Assembly (NCBI GenBank): GCA_944472135.2
Contig: OX235270.1
Coordinates: 141,499,632-141,563,631, forward strand
DNA: 64,000 nt
Origin: Trichobilharzia regenti
Taxonomy: Eukaryota; Platyhelminthes; Trematoda; Strigeidida; Schistosomatidae
Reading direction: 5' to 3'
Shown here: in pieces, positions 1 through 12,500 of the stretch
Numbering within the stretch: the stretch's first letter is position 1
Layout: every line of letters starts with the position of its first letter
Notes under the pieces: generated by a model
What the model was told of the DNA's origin: nothing
What the model saw: the letters and a program-made list of their open reading frames with translations, nothing else
Database searches by the model: none
Made by a program: the position numbers and the translations under genes

Positions 1-680
1 AGCTATTTCAGGAAGAGGAGAGCATTCAGGGAAACCGCAAAATGTCAAAAAATACAACTATGGGTAATATATCATTGGAAGTACATTTACAAGATATATA
101 CACGAAGGAGGTGGCGACTACTTGGAATGATAGTATAGCCCTTGACTTAGGCCTGAGGTACTCTAGTGACCTAACATTTTCTGAGTAAGTGATATCACAA
201 GCCCTAAAGTTGAGGATGCATACCCAGGAACCTTCACGACAATGGCACCCGCCTCATTCTTTACAAAACATGTGTAAGGACGCTACTACAATTCTGTCCA
301 TTTATTATTAGCAGCACCCGTATATGTGGCTAGCTGAGGATGGAAAGTATCCAGTGTTCAAACTATTTGGCTACGATCGTAAGAAAGACTACATCTCGCG
401 GCGTATGATTCCAAATCTTGGCCCACTTTGGACGAGACGACTTATTGTAAAACTAGTATTCTTTAAGGTCCTATACAATATGTCATTCTCAGACAATAAG
501 GCTCTTACGATCTGCGTAACCAAACTTACACAGTGACAATATAAGCATTTAAATCAACACTCCGCGAAAACTTCTTCACATTCGTATATTCTAAAACATG
601 GAATGGCCTGCCCCCATAAGCCAGAACTTCCACTATGGTTATAAGTTTGGAACACTCTGTGCAGACTGCTTGACTGTCCT
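1..680 (+). mobile_element. CR1/Jockey-like non-LTR element, 3' ORF remnant
   Basis: The open stretch at 324-536 encodes a segment with the RR-x-x-VKLVFFKVLYN pattern seen after the polymerase domain of CR1/Jockey-type LINE ORF2 proteins. At about 569-617 another frame gives NFFTFVYSKTWNGLPP, which resembles the conserved C-terminal block (FF-x-R-x-x-x-x-WN-x-LP) of these proteins, followed by a stop. Frame changes and stops make it non-functional. SR1 is the described schistosome CR1-like element, but I cannot assign this piece to it by eye. Confidence 0.6.
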
Positions 681-1049
681 GATTACACTAAGAAACTATT
701 TATTTCTAGAACTAATCAATTATTAGCTTACTACAGGACCTAAAAACGCGCATAAATTCCCTTATTACTCTATAAACGATAAACAGACTAGTTGCATAGG
801 TGCATAAAAGACAAAGCATAGATAGTTATATATTTTTACTAGACGGCGGTGTACGGCAAATTTAAACGTATATATATATAGACATTAAGATCCTATCCGT
901 GTTCACATACTTCTTCAATCCTCTCTGGTACATTGCTGCCCGCCTCTTCTCTTCCATTTGCATTATAGTGGGAATTAGACAGATCTACAGTAAGACAAGA
1001 TAAACAGAACTTGAATACACTTGCTTTTCTATCATCCCCCGGGTTTGGG

Positions 1050-1200
1050 CTAGTATTGACTCAACATCCTTAAAAAAGCCACTGTCACCATTTCAGAACT
1101 CCGTATAACATCCTATACAAGCAGTATCCATGCTCTAAAATGGTTAACAAATAACTTTCTACATGTTAATCAACTTACTCGTACAGGACAACAACGCAGC
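1050..1200 (+). mobile_element. possible LINE reverse-transcriptase fragment
   Basis: One frame reads SSIHALKWLTNNFLHVN, resembling the W-x-x-x-N-x-L-x-x-N block that follows the catalytic motif in LINE polymerases. It is short and degraded. It may belong with the CR1-like remnant at 1-680, but the domain order would then be rearranged. Confidence 0.25.
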
Positions 1201-1379
1201 GGCAAATGGTTGTTGTTGTTTTATCTAACCTCAGCGCAGGTAAACAAATCTGCCTAACAGTGACCAATATTAGTCGGAATTGAGTACAATTCACTTCTGG
1301 TGTTACTTGCGATGAAAATTCTGACAAAATTGTACAGAGACATCATTTACTTAAAATCAATATCCAGTTTGCATATAAA

Positions 1380-1817
1380 TCAAGAATAAGGTTCAATGAC
1401 GTACACATTAATGTTCTGGGGGGAATTTATTTCAAGATTTATTTTCTCCCAAGTCTTTGTAATCCATCCAATACATACTTGTGGTTTTTTTCTTAATGAG
1501 AGGACAGTATTTCTATATTTATTGATGAGCTCCATTGAATTACTAGTTAGCATATTGTTCCCACAAACTAAAGACAGTAACCACGTAATTTCAACATAAA
1601 CCGAATTTATATGATTCAAACAGTCTTTATCCATGCCTGTAAAACTGGTGTGTCCAAATAGATAGGAAAATATATTATTATTAAGTTTTAGCCGTAGGTA
1701 GTTAAGATAAAATAGAGTAAAGCAATGCTTCAGTAAAAAGATTATAGTGAGGTAGATAAGTGATATTTCAGTGAGAAGTGAATTCGAAGACCAGGAAGAT
1801 GGTAGGAGTAAAAGCAT
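1380..1817 (-). other. 145-codon open frame, unrecognised
   Basis: This is the longest uninterrupted frame in the first 40 kb that I cannot tie to a repeat. The predicted product has a hydrophobic stretch near residues 14-45, then a more polar half ending before a stop. No motif, splice context or polyadenylation signal was recognised. At this base composition a chance frame of this size is possible but uncommon. It could be an exon, a piece of an unknown element, or noise. Confidence 0.2.
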
Positions 1818-4387
1818 GTCTTATAATTTAGATTTGTATGGCCCTTATTGATTTTGCTGGGCATCCAGACTAACGTTTAATTTTCGAGCTATCAAAAAAT
1901 GCACATTGCCGTCCTACACCTCAGAGCGATTCACATTTGTGACCACCACCGTATCCGCTGATCAGAATGTGCCACCAAACCCACACTCAGTTTATTGTGT
2001 GATTTGATAAATTTCCAAAACATTTATAGATGATAGTGATTGTAAGTTCTGCATACTGTGTCCTGCTCCAGCACCTGTGTATCACGCGAAAGTTTATCTG
2101 TCTAGTTACTAAAACACATTCGATGACAGGAGAATATCAGTCTTAGTGTTGATGCAAAGAATGTCCATCTAATAAAGTTTCGTATTCCCTCCTTCAAAGT
2201 GTCAACCAGGAGTTTGTCTTTGAACCCTAAGTTCATCCATGACGTCTTCATCCCTTAGCAGAAGAAAGATTTCAATTGGTATCCAATAGGCAGCCAATTG
2301 ATAATACAAGTATATAGATTCTTCGAAACTTAATGTAATTGCTCGATATGACCAATGAGCCAGCGTGAAGCCAAACCAGAACAGCACACTGTTCATACAC
2401 AACACGAAGCATTTCTGGAACAGAAATGTAGGGCAGTGGTTGCTGCTTGTCTGACTAGGGTACTCGCATAAACAACCAAGCATCACAAGACGACAGAGTG
2501 CCACAATGTAGCAGTTGTTTGACTGCGTAACCTCAACCTAACCAGTATAATTAAACAGCCATGATGATTAAGCCTAGGGGCTAGTAATTTTGTGGATAAT
2601 TTACAACCACAGAGATTTCGACGGATAAGAAGTTAAGATGATGTAGGGAAAACTTTCCCCACTCATTTTCTGAGTAGAGAGTTAGTAAGGGATTCTAAAT
2701 TTGCATGTGATAGCTGGGTCAAAGAAAGCGTGAAAATTATGTGTGAGCCTGACGCGACTCACAGCCCTTTTAACTAAACATAAAGTAACTTATTTACCTG
2801 GAACGAACTATCAGTTTGTTCAACCAACATTCACGTGCTTCATTGATAACTTTTTGGTTCTGGTTGCATTTTAGTAACGGAAGATGTATTACAGTCAATC
2901 GGCAAATTTATGGATTGATGGTGGGTGCGAGCATTTATTCTAAACATGTGAACCACTTTTTGTGGCAGCCACTGCTTACTTTTGTTATTTGCACATGGTG
3001 GAGTTGATGACAAACACTAGATACGAAAGATTTCAGATTCAGATTCTAGATCCGTGTCTAAGGGTAGATGGCTTGGAGCATGAGTCAGTTTTCTTCTAGT
3101 GAATATCTGTGCTTTTATTATAGCTTCTTGAACGTGACGACTGAGAGAAGAAACCACTCCTTGTGTAATAAAACTGGAACTAAAAACCAGTTTCTGCTCA
3201 CTTGTTGAAGCGGCAGAGTGGTCGATAGTTATATATGACCATTATGTTTGTCCTGAAACTTGAAATCATGATTTTAGACCAGCAGTATGTGCTAAGACAA
3301 AAGATCTTAACGAGATGTCTACTTTAGACTGACTTAACAGTGAAAGTCATTGTCACCCATACTGAGATGCGTATTCTGTTAATTGGGAATTTTGTACAAG
3401 TGAACAAGCACAACAGGAAAAAATCGCTAAGGAACCGGTGCTTTTGGTTTTACAACCTTGGATTCACTGTTTTTTTAACAACACAACAGTGTTTAAGGTT
3501 AGAAATGTGGAGCGCAGTTTTGGAAACTGATCGCAACAGCACCTGGTAGGCGTTACCACGATGGTTCTTATTAATGTGCCTGTCGTTGCGTTATTCGATC
3601 TAATTTCATTTATTTACCGATTACTACCGTTTAAACTCTATCAGAAGTTGTAGTTCGATGGAAAATATCTCGAAACCGTTTATTCCATAGTCTGTTAATG
3701 CAATGACACTAGGTCCGAAATAAATTTGGTGGGGGTGGGGTGGGGTGGGGTCCTGTGATCTTTTCAGATCATATTCTTACTCGGCTATCTGCACTTATTC
3801 ACAGTAAGATGATTCAGTTTATATACAAGTTTTTGTAAGGATTGACGTGAACTGAAGCGAATTAAGGGCAGCAGTATCGTAGGAAAATAGGTTGTCAAGC
3901 GTTGTGTAGATCGGAAATTACGGAGTTATAGTATGGCAGCCACATTGATCAACTAATGCAAATGAGTAAATCTGCTACTATGTTTATTAGTGCATAATAA
4001 CTATCTAATTTATTAGGCAACTAACTTGTACTGTAAGAGGCTATCCCATTTGAACGTATGGGCCAAAATAAAAAGGAAATTTCTTGACAACGTGTTATTC
4101 ATATCTAGCTAGTGTTTAATCTATACAAATATTGTGGAGGTACTGTCGGCTAAACACCATGACTTTCGGCAAATAAATGGTTAGAAAACATGCATTACGA
4201 TATACCACCTCCCTTATAGAGGGACGTGAGCCGATGTAGAATTAGGTTAAGTGAAAAATAACGGTAGTCGAATGAAATTGTAATACCATTTCATGAGGTT
4301 TGATTGTTGGGTTTGAGCCATTCATATAGGAAGGTGTAAACTGTCTGGCTGGGTTCATCGAAAGCGAAGGACTAATGGCTGGAGAAG
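1818..4387. other. region without recognised genes
   Basis: I recognise no gene or named repeat here. A 100-codon frame on the - strand (2202-2504) is hydrophobic and Cys-rich but matches nothing I know. A G-rich motif lies at 3731-3750 and is listed separately. Confidence 0.5.
3731..3750 (+). repeat. G-quadruplex-type motif
   Basis: A run of five G and three runs of four G are separated by single T residues, which fits the consensus for a very stable parallel G-quadruplex. It lies about 1 kb upstream of the ISCU start. A role in regulation is inference only. Confidence 0.75.
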
Positions 4388-4576
4388 TTATTCCCTGTAA
4401 CGTAGATGATCCATGTCCACCAAATTCTCCTGGTATTTATTCTTTTTGTCACACAGTTCTACCCATTCTACCGATTTTGGATGCTTTTTACGTTTGTGTG
4501 CTTTATGAAGCGCGATAATTTGATCTGATGCACATTTTTGAGAAAATTTTACGTTGAAATGGGTAAAACAGTTCAA
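4388..4576 (-). other. possible divergent exon upstream of ISCU
   Basis: A 62-codon frame on the opposite strand starts 170 bp from the ISCU start codon. Its product is polar and Lys/His-rich (for example HKAHKRKKHPKSVEW), unlike the hydrophobic chance frames common here. No family was recognised and no strong splice donor was found. If real, it would share a bidirectional promoter with ISCU. It could equally be chance. Confidence 0.2.
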
Positions 4577-4746
4577 TCTATAGGATGCATGTGTATAATA
4601 GTAAACATAACTGTGGATGCCCTAACATTAAACTTTATTAAGAGTGGTATTTTGATTTCTATTAGTGTCTTCATACATAGCTTTCATCCTTGATCTCTTA
4701 TCACATCTTATATTTACACTAGAAGACAAATAATTCTACCTATACA

Positions 4747-4944
4747 ATGATATCTCGTATTGGGATTTGCAAAACACGGGTTGCCAACTGTTTTGGACCT
4801 TCTGTTGCAGCATATCACAAAAATGTTATTGATCATTATGAGAATCCTCGTAATGTAGGTTCACTTGATAAAAAGGATAAATCTGTTGGCACCGGTCTGG
4901 TTGGTGCTCCGGCCTGTGGTGATGTTATGAAGCTTCAAATAAAG
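4747..4944 (+). CDS. ISCU: ISCU exon 1
   Basis: Encodes residues 1-66: presequence, [17 protein letters not shown] and ligand Cys57/Asp59. It ends ATAAAG before a GTAAGA donor, phase 0. Reading through the donor gives an unrelated 22-residue tail, so the open frame running to 5013 is not the real end. Confidence 0.96.
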
Positions 4945-7291
4945 GTAAGAAACGGTGTCTTTTTTTCAAATAGGCTTGACAAAATACTTGTCGATGAACT
5001 GATGTTTATCTAAGTCATTACGTTCGATTTCTAGTTGTTTTGTCTGGTCTAAGGTGTTAGTAGTAGTAGTAGTCTCCTGTAGTTCCGTGTTAAAATTTTA
5101 TCAATGAAGTATGGATAATACACGAGTTAGTGAGGCGTTCTGTACATTTACTCAAAAGCGTAAACTGAACTCCCACTGAGTTTTTACTGCCTCATATTTG
5201 TGTACGCCATAAGGTCTGCCCAAAAGATGCTTTTCACGATTCCTCACAACCTTTGTATGTTGACTTATTTCCTGGTTTAGAATGAAATCTCATAGTTCTT
5301 CTAGGCGATATAAGTGGTACAAAATAGTGTTCCTTGTGTTGGATATTTTTTCTGTGAAAAACAATTAGTGAGGTTTCTCATTCGAGCCATCCGAAGTTTG
5401 GCTGGCTGGTTAGGTGTCATTCTCTATCCTAGCTTTGTTTTTATTACATTTACGAAGTACCTCAGTGGTTCGATCACAGAATGTTCGCCAACTATGCACG
5501 TGGTCCGGGATCACTTCACGGTGGACTCACTGCTAAACATTGCGCAGTATGGGAGCTGTTGGTAAATCCGGGAAAAAGGGAAGATTAGGCGTGAAGCTCA
5601 CCTCGTAAAAGCTACGCCAACATGAATGAAACTTGAAAGGCTTGAGGTCCTGCGTTCCACACGGAACTCAAGTTGTGAAAAAGAAGGAAGAACACCTATC
5701 ATCATCTACAAAACAAAGTCAGTTTGTGGAACAATCTTCGGCATACATTTTTTGTAACATATATTTCACCGGTAGTTTGATTGTTTTCATGAACAGATTT
5801 GTGTTCATCGTATTGTTACGGTTGCTTGTAAACACTGTATGCTGGTTCATCAATTGACGTTATTTTTTGGTACCATATTCTACTGATTAATTAGTGTGAG
5901 TAGTTAGAAACCTCTCAGGTCAAAAAGTAGTGCTTTCTAGCCAGGCTATATAAGTGATTCAAGTACAGGACGGCTGTTTCTCTTCTTTGTGTCTAGACAC
6001 ATCAGTGGTATACCCTGTTCGACTCAGCTTAGGGGGGCGAATCATTTGACACAACCCTGGTTAAGTTACCTTGGGTCGGTTTATTCTCTGTTGTCTTTTT
6101 CATTTATTCATTTATTCACGTCGGTCCAAGATATCCCTATCTGCTCGTTTCACACTATCTGACGCATAATCCAGTCGACCACAATTAGGAATATCATTGG
6201 TAATAGATAATAAGCACCCTTGTCTGACTCCTGTGTTTACTCCAAACGCCTCGCTGAGTTTTCCGTTGGGGGTCACTTGACATGTGCCGCCATTCACGTA
6301 CAGCTGTTGAGCAAGGTTGATGAATATTTGGGTACGCCGTAGTACTCGAATAGTTTCCAAATTGCTTCGCGGTCAGCGCTGTCGAAGGTCTCAAAGTCTG
6401 TAAAGTTGAGGATTTTATTTACATCGTTTAATTTTTAATTTATTTATTTGTGGTATTCTTAGATGTAATTATCCTTCATATGAAATATGTACCACCAGTT
6501 TATTAATGTCTTCTCACTTATTTAGGTTAGTTCGTATTTCCTGTTGGTTGACTATATTTGATCTAACTGTTGGGTCTCTTTTGACTTGTCGGCTTCTAGT
6601 ACTGACGCTTCAGCGATATCTGGGGATTAATAGCATGTTATTCGGTGGTGGATGATGTCCATTGGTGGAATCTAGGATGTACATCTTGTCGTATATATGA
6701 GATTCATCAACGAAATGTACCTGTAGTTTTCAGTGAGTGGTGGTATTTCCACTGAGACTCGAATTCTGGACCCATGGATTCAAATGAAAAGGAGTTATCC
6801 ACGCCAAACATTCCCAAATGGGACAAGATGTGCATCTTGAATTTCGCTGCTAGCAGACATTATCAGCCACATAAAAGGCCCCCTGCTGTCAAAATTTTTC
6901 GGCTTTATTTTTATGACTAATGACAGTCCGACTTCTAAAAATACCAGGTAACCAGTAACTAATCAGAGCTGGGTTTTGCGTAATAAGCTTTCTAGAAATA
7001 AAAGTCGACAGGGTAATGAATGTCAGTTTTGTAAGACATATATATTATAGATCAGAATTATTTTTTAGCAATGAAAAGCAATGCATACATTGTATTTATT
7101 TAAATATCTTGGTTATTCCTCATTCTGTTTATCCTGTTTAGTTTTGTTATTTATTTATAACTTCGTGTTTCAACAGATGTTGACATTACTTACACTTCAT
7201 ATATTTTGAGGTGATTTCCAACTCTCCTGGAAATAAATAGAGTTGAAGGAAAAATATTCTTTTCGAATACTTCCCCATCTGGCTCTATAGC

Positions 7292-7331
<40 letters not shown>

Positions 7332-9536
7332 GCCGGAGCAACAAGTTGGCAGAAGAAGCATCAAAGATAGGACTTCAGGTGAATATAGAGAAAACAGCGG
7401 TGATGAAGATTCCTGGCCAACACCAACAGCAACAAAAGCAGACATTAATCAGCCAGCATAAATGGGAGGAACCTGAAAGAAACAACCACCTTTACCTACC
7501 TGGGAAGCATCGTTTCAACTACAGGGGGTATTGACAAGGATATCAAAGCAAGGATCATCGGGAAAGCAAGACAAGCTTTCATTACTCTCAAGTCTGTGTG
7601 GAGATCAACAGCACTACTCAGCATGAATATAAAAAGATCTGGATTTTTAACTCCAATGTGAAATCGGTGATACTGTACGGGTCAGAGACTTGGCGCGTCA
7701 CCTCAAACAAACTGCCTACCTTCATTAACAGCTGTCTTCGCTCAGTACTCAAGATCAGATGGCCGACCAGAGAAGATCAACAACAGGGATCTCTGGGAGC
7801 AAACTAACACAGCAGGAACCGATTGTGCAACAAATAGGCAGGAAGAAATGGAAATGGATAGACCATACTCTGTGAAAACTGTCAAGTGACATCACACGCC
7901 AGACCGTCACTCGAGTGGAACCCTAACGGAAAGCGGCGAGTTGGTCGTCAGTGCAAGGGTGACTTGGAGGAGATGAAAGCATGTGGGCAGACTTGGAACC
8001 AGGTTAAAACGTTGGCAGAGAACCGAACGCAATGGAGACGCGCGGCTGAAGCCCTATGTTCCTCTAGGAATTAAAGGAAATAATAATAATGTAATTGTAT
8101 GCCGGAAAATATAATACTGAACAATCATTAAAAAGAAAATTTACGGCACAATTTAAGATAGTTCGAAAAATAACAACTATAACTTGTAAAAAGTTTAGTA
8201 GCATGGGGAAATTATCAGATCTTTACGTTCAAGTAATGGTGATGGCCAAAATGAGGAAAGCGTCTGAACTATCTATTTCTGGGCACATAAGTTAGGTTAC
8301 TTCAGGTGGATGTCAACGGCTTCAGTTGTATATGTGTGTAGAAGACAAAGGTGTAAGGATAAATTGAGATTAATCAGAAAACAGTAAATGAATTTATATT
8401 TCTTGTTAATGTAGACTTTATTCAGTATCTACGAAGGGGGGTAAAACACAGATCCCAATGTACACTGTTTGTTCCTTACTTAACGACTAGCTAGGATGAT
8501 ATATAGAAGTCCGATGATTAATATGCCTAATTGTACACCCAGTGTAAAGGGCTGCGAAAGGATCAGTGAAACTGGTAAGTACACAGAGAAGGTAAAGTTA
8601 AATAGTCTATCCTTAATTCCTGAGAGTAAAATTGGAGTGGTTATGAAGAAATAATGAACTTCTGAGATAGTGAATACTCTTTTAAATGCATTCTTTAAGC
8701 GTTGTGTTAGTATTTTATTGATGTTATCGTCAAGGAAATACCAATTTTTTAAAATAAGGGTTTCTTTGCAGCTGTTGACACACATTGACTTTTAATTAAT
8801 GTCTCTATCAACCGTTATGTCTCCCTTGTTTTCCTCTTTTTGATTCGTCTAAGAATGCAATTAATTTGAGAAAGTTGGTTGATTAGAATTCACTTCAGCC
8901 GTTGTGGAGATGTGTGACGCATTGGTTCAAGTCCCTGACTTTTACCCGGGGGATCTTGTAGTCCAATACATCTTCATCTGCTTCAACCTGAGTAACTGGG
9001 TAGTACCGTGAGCTGTCGCTCATCGCCTGGAAAGTGAGCCTTGAGGACTCACTCACCTGATACCAAGGGGACTCCCACGAGTCATATACTTATTGTGTTA
9101 GTAAGGTCTTATGACACTACCAACCAGATAGTTACTCAGACGGCCGAACTAACTAGAGCAATATTTGAACTCAGACATTTATTATCGGAAAGTTGGCTGC
9201 TTAAGCCAGTCAACGATATCTTCATTTATACATTTTTATATATATATATATATATATATAACTGTTCTTTCTAAAATTTAGGTTGATGAAAATGGAAAAA
9301 TTGTAGATGCAAAATTTAAAACATTTGGTTGTGGTTCGGCCATTGCATCTAGTTCATTAGCAACAGAATGGATAAAAGGCAAAACAATTGAAGAGGCTGA
9401 ACAAATCAAAAATAGTGATATAGCTAAAGAATTAAAGCTACCACCAGTCAAATTGCACTGTTCTAGTAAGTTTATCCTATTTGAATTGTTTTTTTGCTTG
9501 TTGTAAGTGTTTACTACATTGAGCAAGATTCATCTC

Positions 9537-9567
<31 letters not shown>

Positions 9568-12500
9568 ATGGCAGGGATTTGTAAGAGGTTACTTCATTCA
9601 CTCACTTATCTAGGGAGCATTGTCTCAACTACAGCCAGTCGGAACGGACGAGGATGTCAAATCGAGCGAGAATCGGGGAGGGGGGCGAGAAACACATTCA
9701 TCAACCTAACACCAATCTGAAAATCCTCGTCACTCACCATCACCAACAAAATTCGGATTTTCAACACAAACGTCAAGTCAGTCAGTTCTTCTATACGGAT
9801 CAGAAACTTGGCGGGTGGGTTACAAAGAATATTTCCAACAGCCTGTTGCAGACGTTACCTTTATCAAAAACCAACTGTCTTCGCTGGCTCTATGCTGAAG
9901 ATCAGATGGCCGGTACGGAAAGAATCACCAGCAAGAAATCATGTTAACCAACAAAACAAGAACCAATCTCCCAACAAATATGCAGGCGAAAGTGGAGATG
10001 GATTGGACACTCACTGTGGAGGCTGATGAATGACATCGCGCGTCAGGTCACCATTCGAGTGGAACTAGGCCGAAAGGGAAGCGGCGAGTAAGACGTCAGT
10101 GCAAGGGTGACATGGAGGAGATCGTGTGAAGAGGAGTTGAAACAGTATGGACTAACATGGATCCAGGTAAAAGGTACAGCAGAAGACAGAAGCAAGCGGA
10201 GACGTGGAGTTGAAGCCCTATGTTCCACTAGGAACCCAAGGGAACAATAATATATATGTATATATATGTTTACATATTGGCTGTTTGATTCCATCCCGAT
10301 AGCTGAATGATCAACAACCTCATCTTGTAACCCGAACGTCGCTATTTCCATCCCTTGGAGAGTGTGGTCGTGAGAGCGCATTTTCTAAGAGTTGCAAAGA
10401 TGGAGGATGAGCCCGCTGTTCAACACTTCATTGGTTTCACTGCTTCTCCGACCGATGTTTCATTTCATAATCAACCTTGTCTAAACATGAACAAAGCAAC
10501 AAGAACACACTGAGCAGAATAAAATGACGTCATTGCATCTCATTGGTTCGTGTGCGTTGTATAAAGACATGAATAATTTATTATCAGTTAGTATACAAAA
10601 TATTCAAATGCTTTAGTTATTGCTCATAAAGTTGATGGATATGACAAGAGTCAACGAAATATAGTGACATCTCATTTCGTCCTGCTGAAGATGTTTTGTT
10701 TCTGTTCAAGTGTATCAAGGAAAATAATTTGTGTGCGTTTTTGTATAAGTTTGTCTATCAGTTGATACATCTTTATCACCAACCAACTTAACTGTTGTGT
10801 TTCATAGTGTGTAGTTGTTAGTGTGATTGGTCGTTGTCTTTGGTTTTGACCCAACAACTGTTACTAAACAGACACTTACATTTCCATGCAAATTGCAATG
10901 AACCACATTTATTGTGCTTGTGTGTGTGCGTGTCTGTGTGGGCTAATGATGCAACATATTAGTATTATCTTTATTACTGTTCGTCCTGTGAGTTTCGAGT
11001 GGAACATACCACTTCAGCAGCACTTCTCCATTTCATTCTGTCATCTGCAGTTTTTTCAGTTGCCTACACGATAGTCCACAAACTTTCATTTTCTCTTGAC
11101 ACAGTTGCCTCCATGTCACCCTCAGATTGAAATTCTACCTGTCATTTCTCATTCCGGTTACAGCTGAGAGCCTGCGTAAAGTGTAATTTCACTTGAAGGC
11201 CTTCACACCTTCATTTCCTTCTGCTTGTTTGTTGTGCAATAAGTTACTGGCTGCTTGTTGCTTCTGTCTGTCTGTTTTCGACATAGAACATTGCACCGAT
11301 GTGCACCAGTTCAAGTCGCCACACTCCACTCCTTGTAGCACACAAAGCAAAAGAAGAAAGTAGGAGAAATGCATAATAGAGACAGTAAACGGAGGTGTGA
11401 GACAAAGGAATAGTAATAACGAAGAACGTGATTAGTAACGTTAGAAGTAGTTATAGTAGAAGGAGAGCGTATAAAAGACTGATTAAGACCATCAACATCA
11501 TAAGGGGGGGGGAATGGTTTCATTGGAAATCATAACTCACGAGGAGTGGATACATCTGCACCAGCCAGCTATGTCACTAATTGTTTCCAGCCGTCATTGG
11601 TTTTTACCGTCCCGAGGATCCCAACCAGGAAGTGTACACCTTCCTACGTGGCTGGCTGGCTTAAACTAACTGTAGTAGATTTCATTGACTGATGAGGCCA
11701 TGTTTCGGTTTGACCGCCGCTAGCTCTTTTCCAGCTTAACCAATCCTATGCCAGCTGACATTGCCCGTCGAGAAAGGCGCTGAGTAGGCATACGTAACAC
11801 ATGTCCTAACCATCTCTCTCAGTCGATGTAATTTCACAGCCTCGTCGATTGATTTCCCCTCCTTGCCTAGCACTCGATCGATGTCTAACCTTAATATTGC
11901 TCACCTTATTATACCACTTCACACGGGAGCTAGAACGCAGGCGCCTATGACGAAAGACAGCTAGCCAGGTTTTTCACGTCTTCCTCTCTCAAGGGCCAGG
12001 TCTCGCAACCATAAAGGAGGATGGAGCGAACTGCTGAGCAGTACATCCGCCCTTTGGTCGACAGCAAGCCGGATATCACGTCTACGCCAGAGATGGCGAA
12101 AAATGGTTCCATATTAGTTTGTTTATTAGATATATCACACAGTGAAACAGTATTATTTAATGAATGATGTTTCGAACAAAATTTATTGTTCATAATCATA
12201 TCATCTGTAATCACACGACTTTGTAACTTGAGTTGTATAGTCCTCTTTGTCCCCACCCCTATTTGTCGTCGTTGGAGTAGTAGAATTTTCCACATATCTG
12301 GATGGAGAGGTGTTGAATCATTTCCATTACACGAATTTTGCAGTTGATTCGATAAACAAAGCTTCCGTTATTAATCTCTCCCTCCCTACACCCTGTGACA
12401 TTAGATTTAGGAAAACTGTCATCCTATCCCATCCATCCTATTGTATAGTCGTGTGTAACTGCATGTAGTGAGTGGTATAGCTGAACTATTCTTTAGATTT

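Larger units (their letters stand above)
4945..9281 (+). other. ISCU: ISCU intron 1
   Basis: A 4337-bp intron with GTAAGA donor and TTTAG acceptor. It contains SINE-C1 (5440-5680), RTE-B (6112-6400 -, 7328-8083 +), SINE-E (6620-6890) and PLE (8470-8790 -). An AT dinucleotide tract ends only 21 bp before exon 2. Confidence 0.93.

Noticed and set aside
4945..5013. Continuation of the ISCU open frame past 4944
   Set aside because: It reads through a clear GTAAGA donor. The next homologous residues ([12 protein letters not shown]) are in the exon at 9282.
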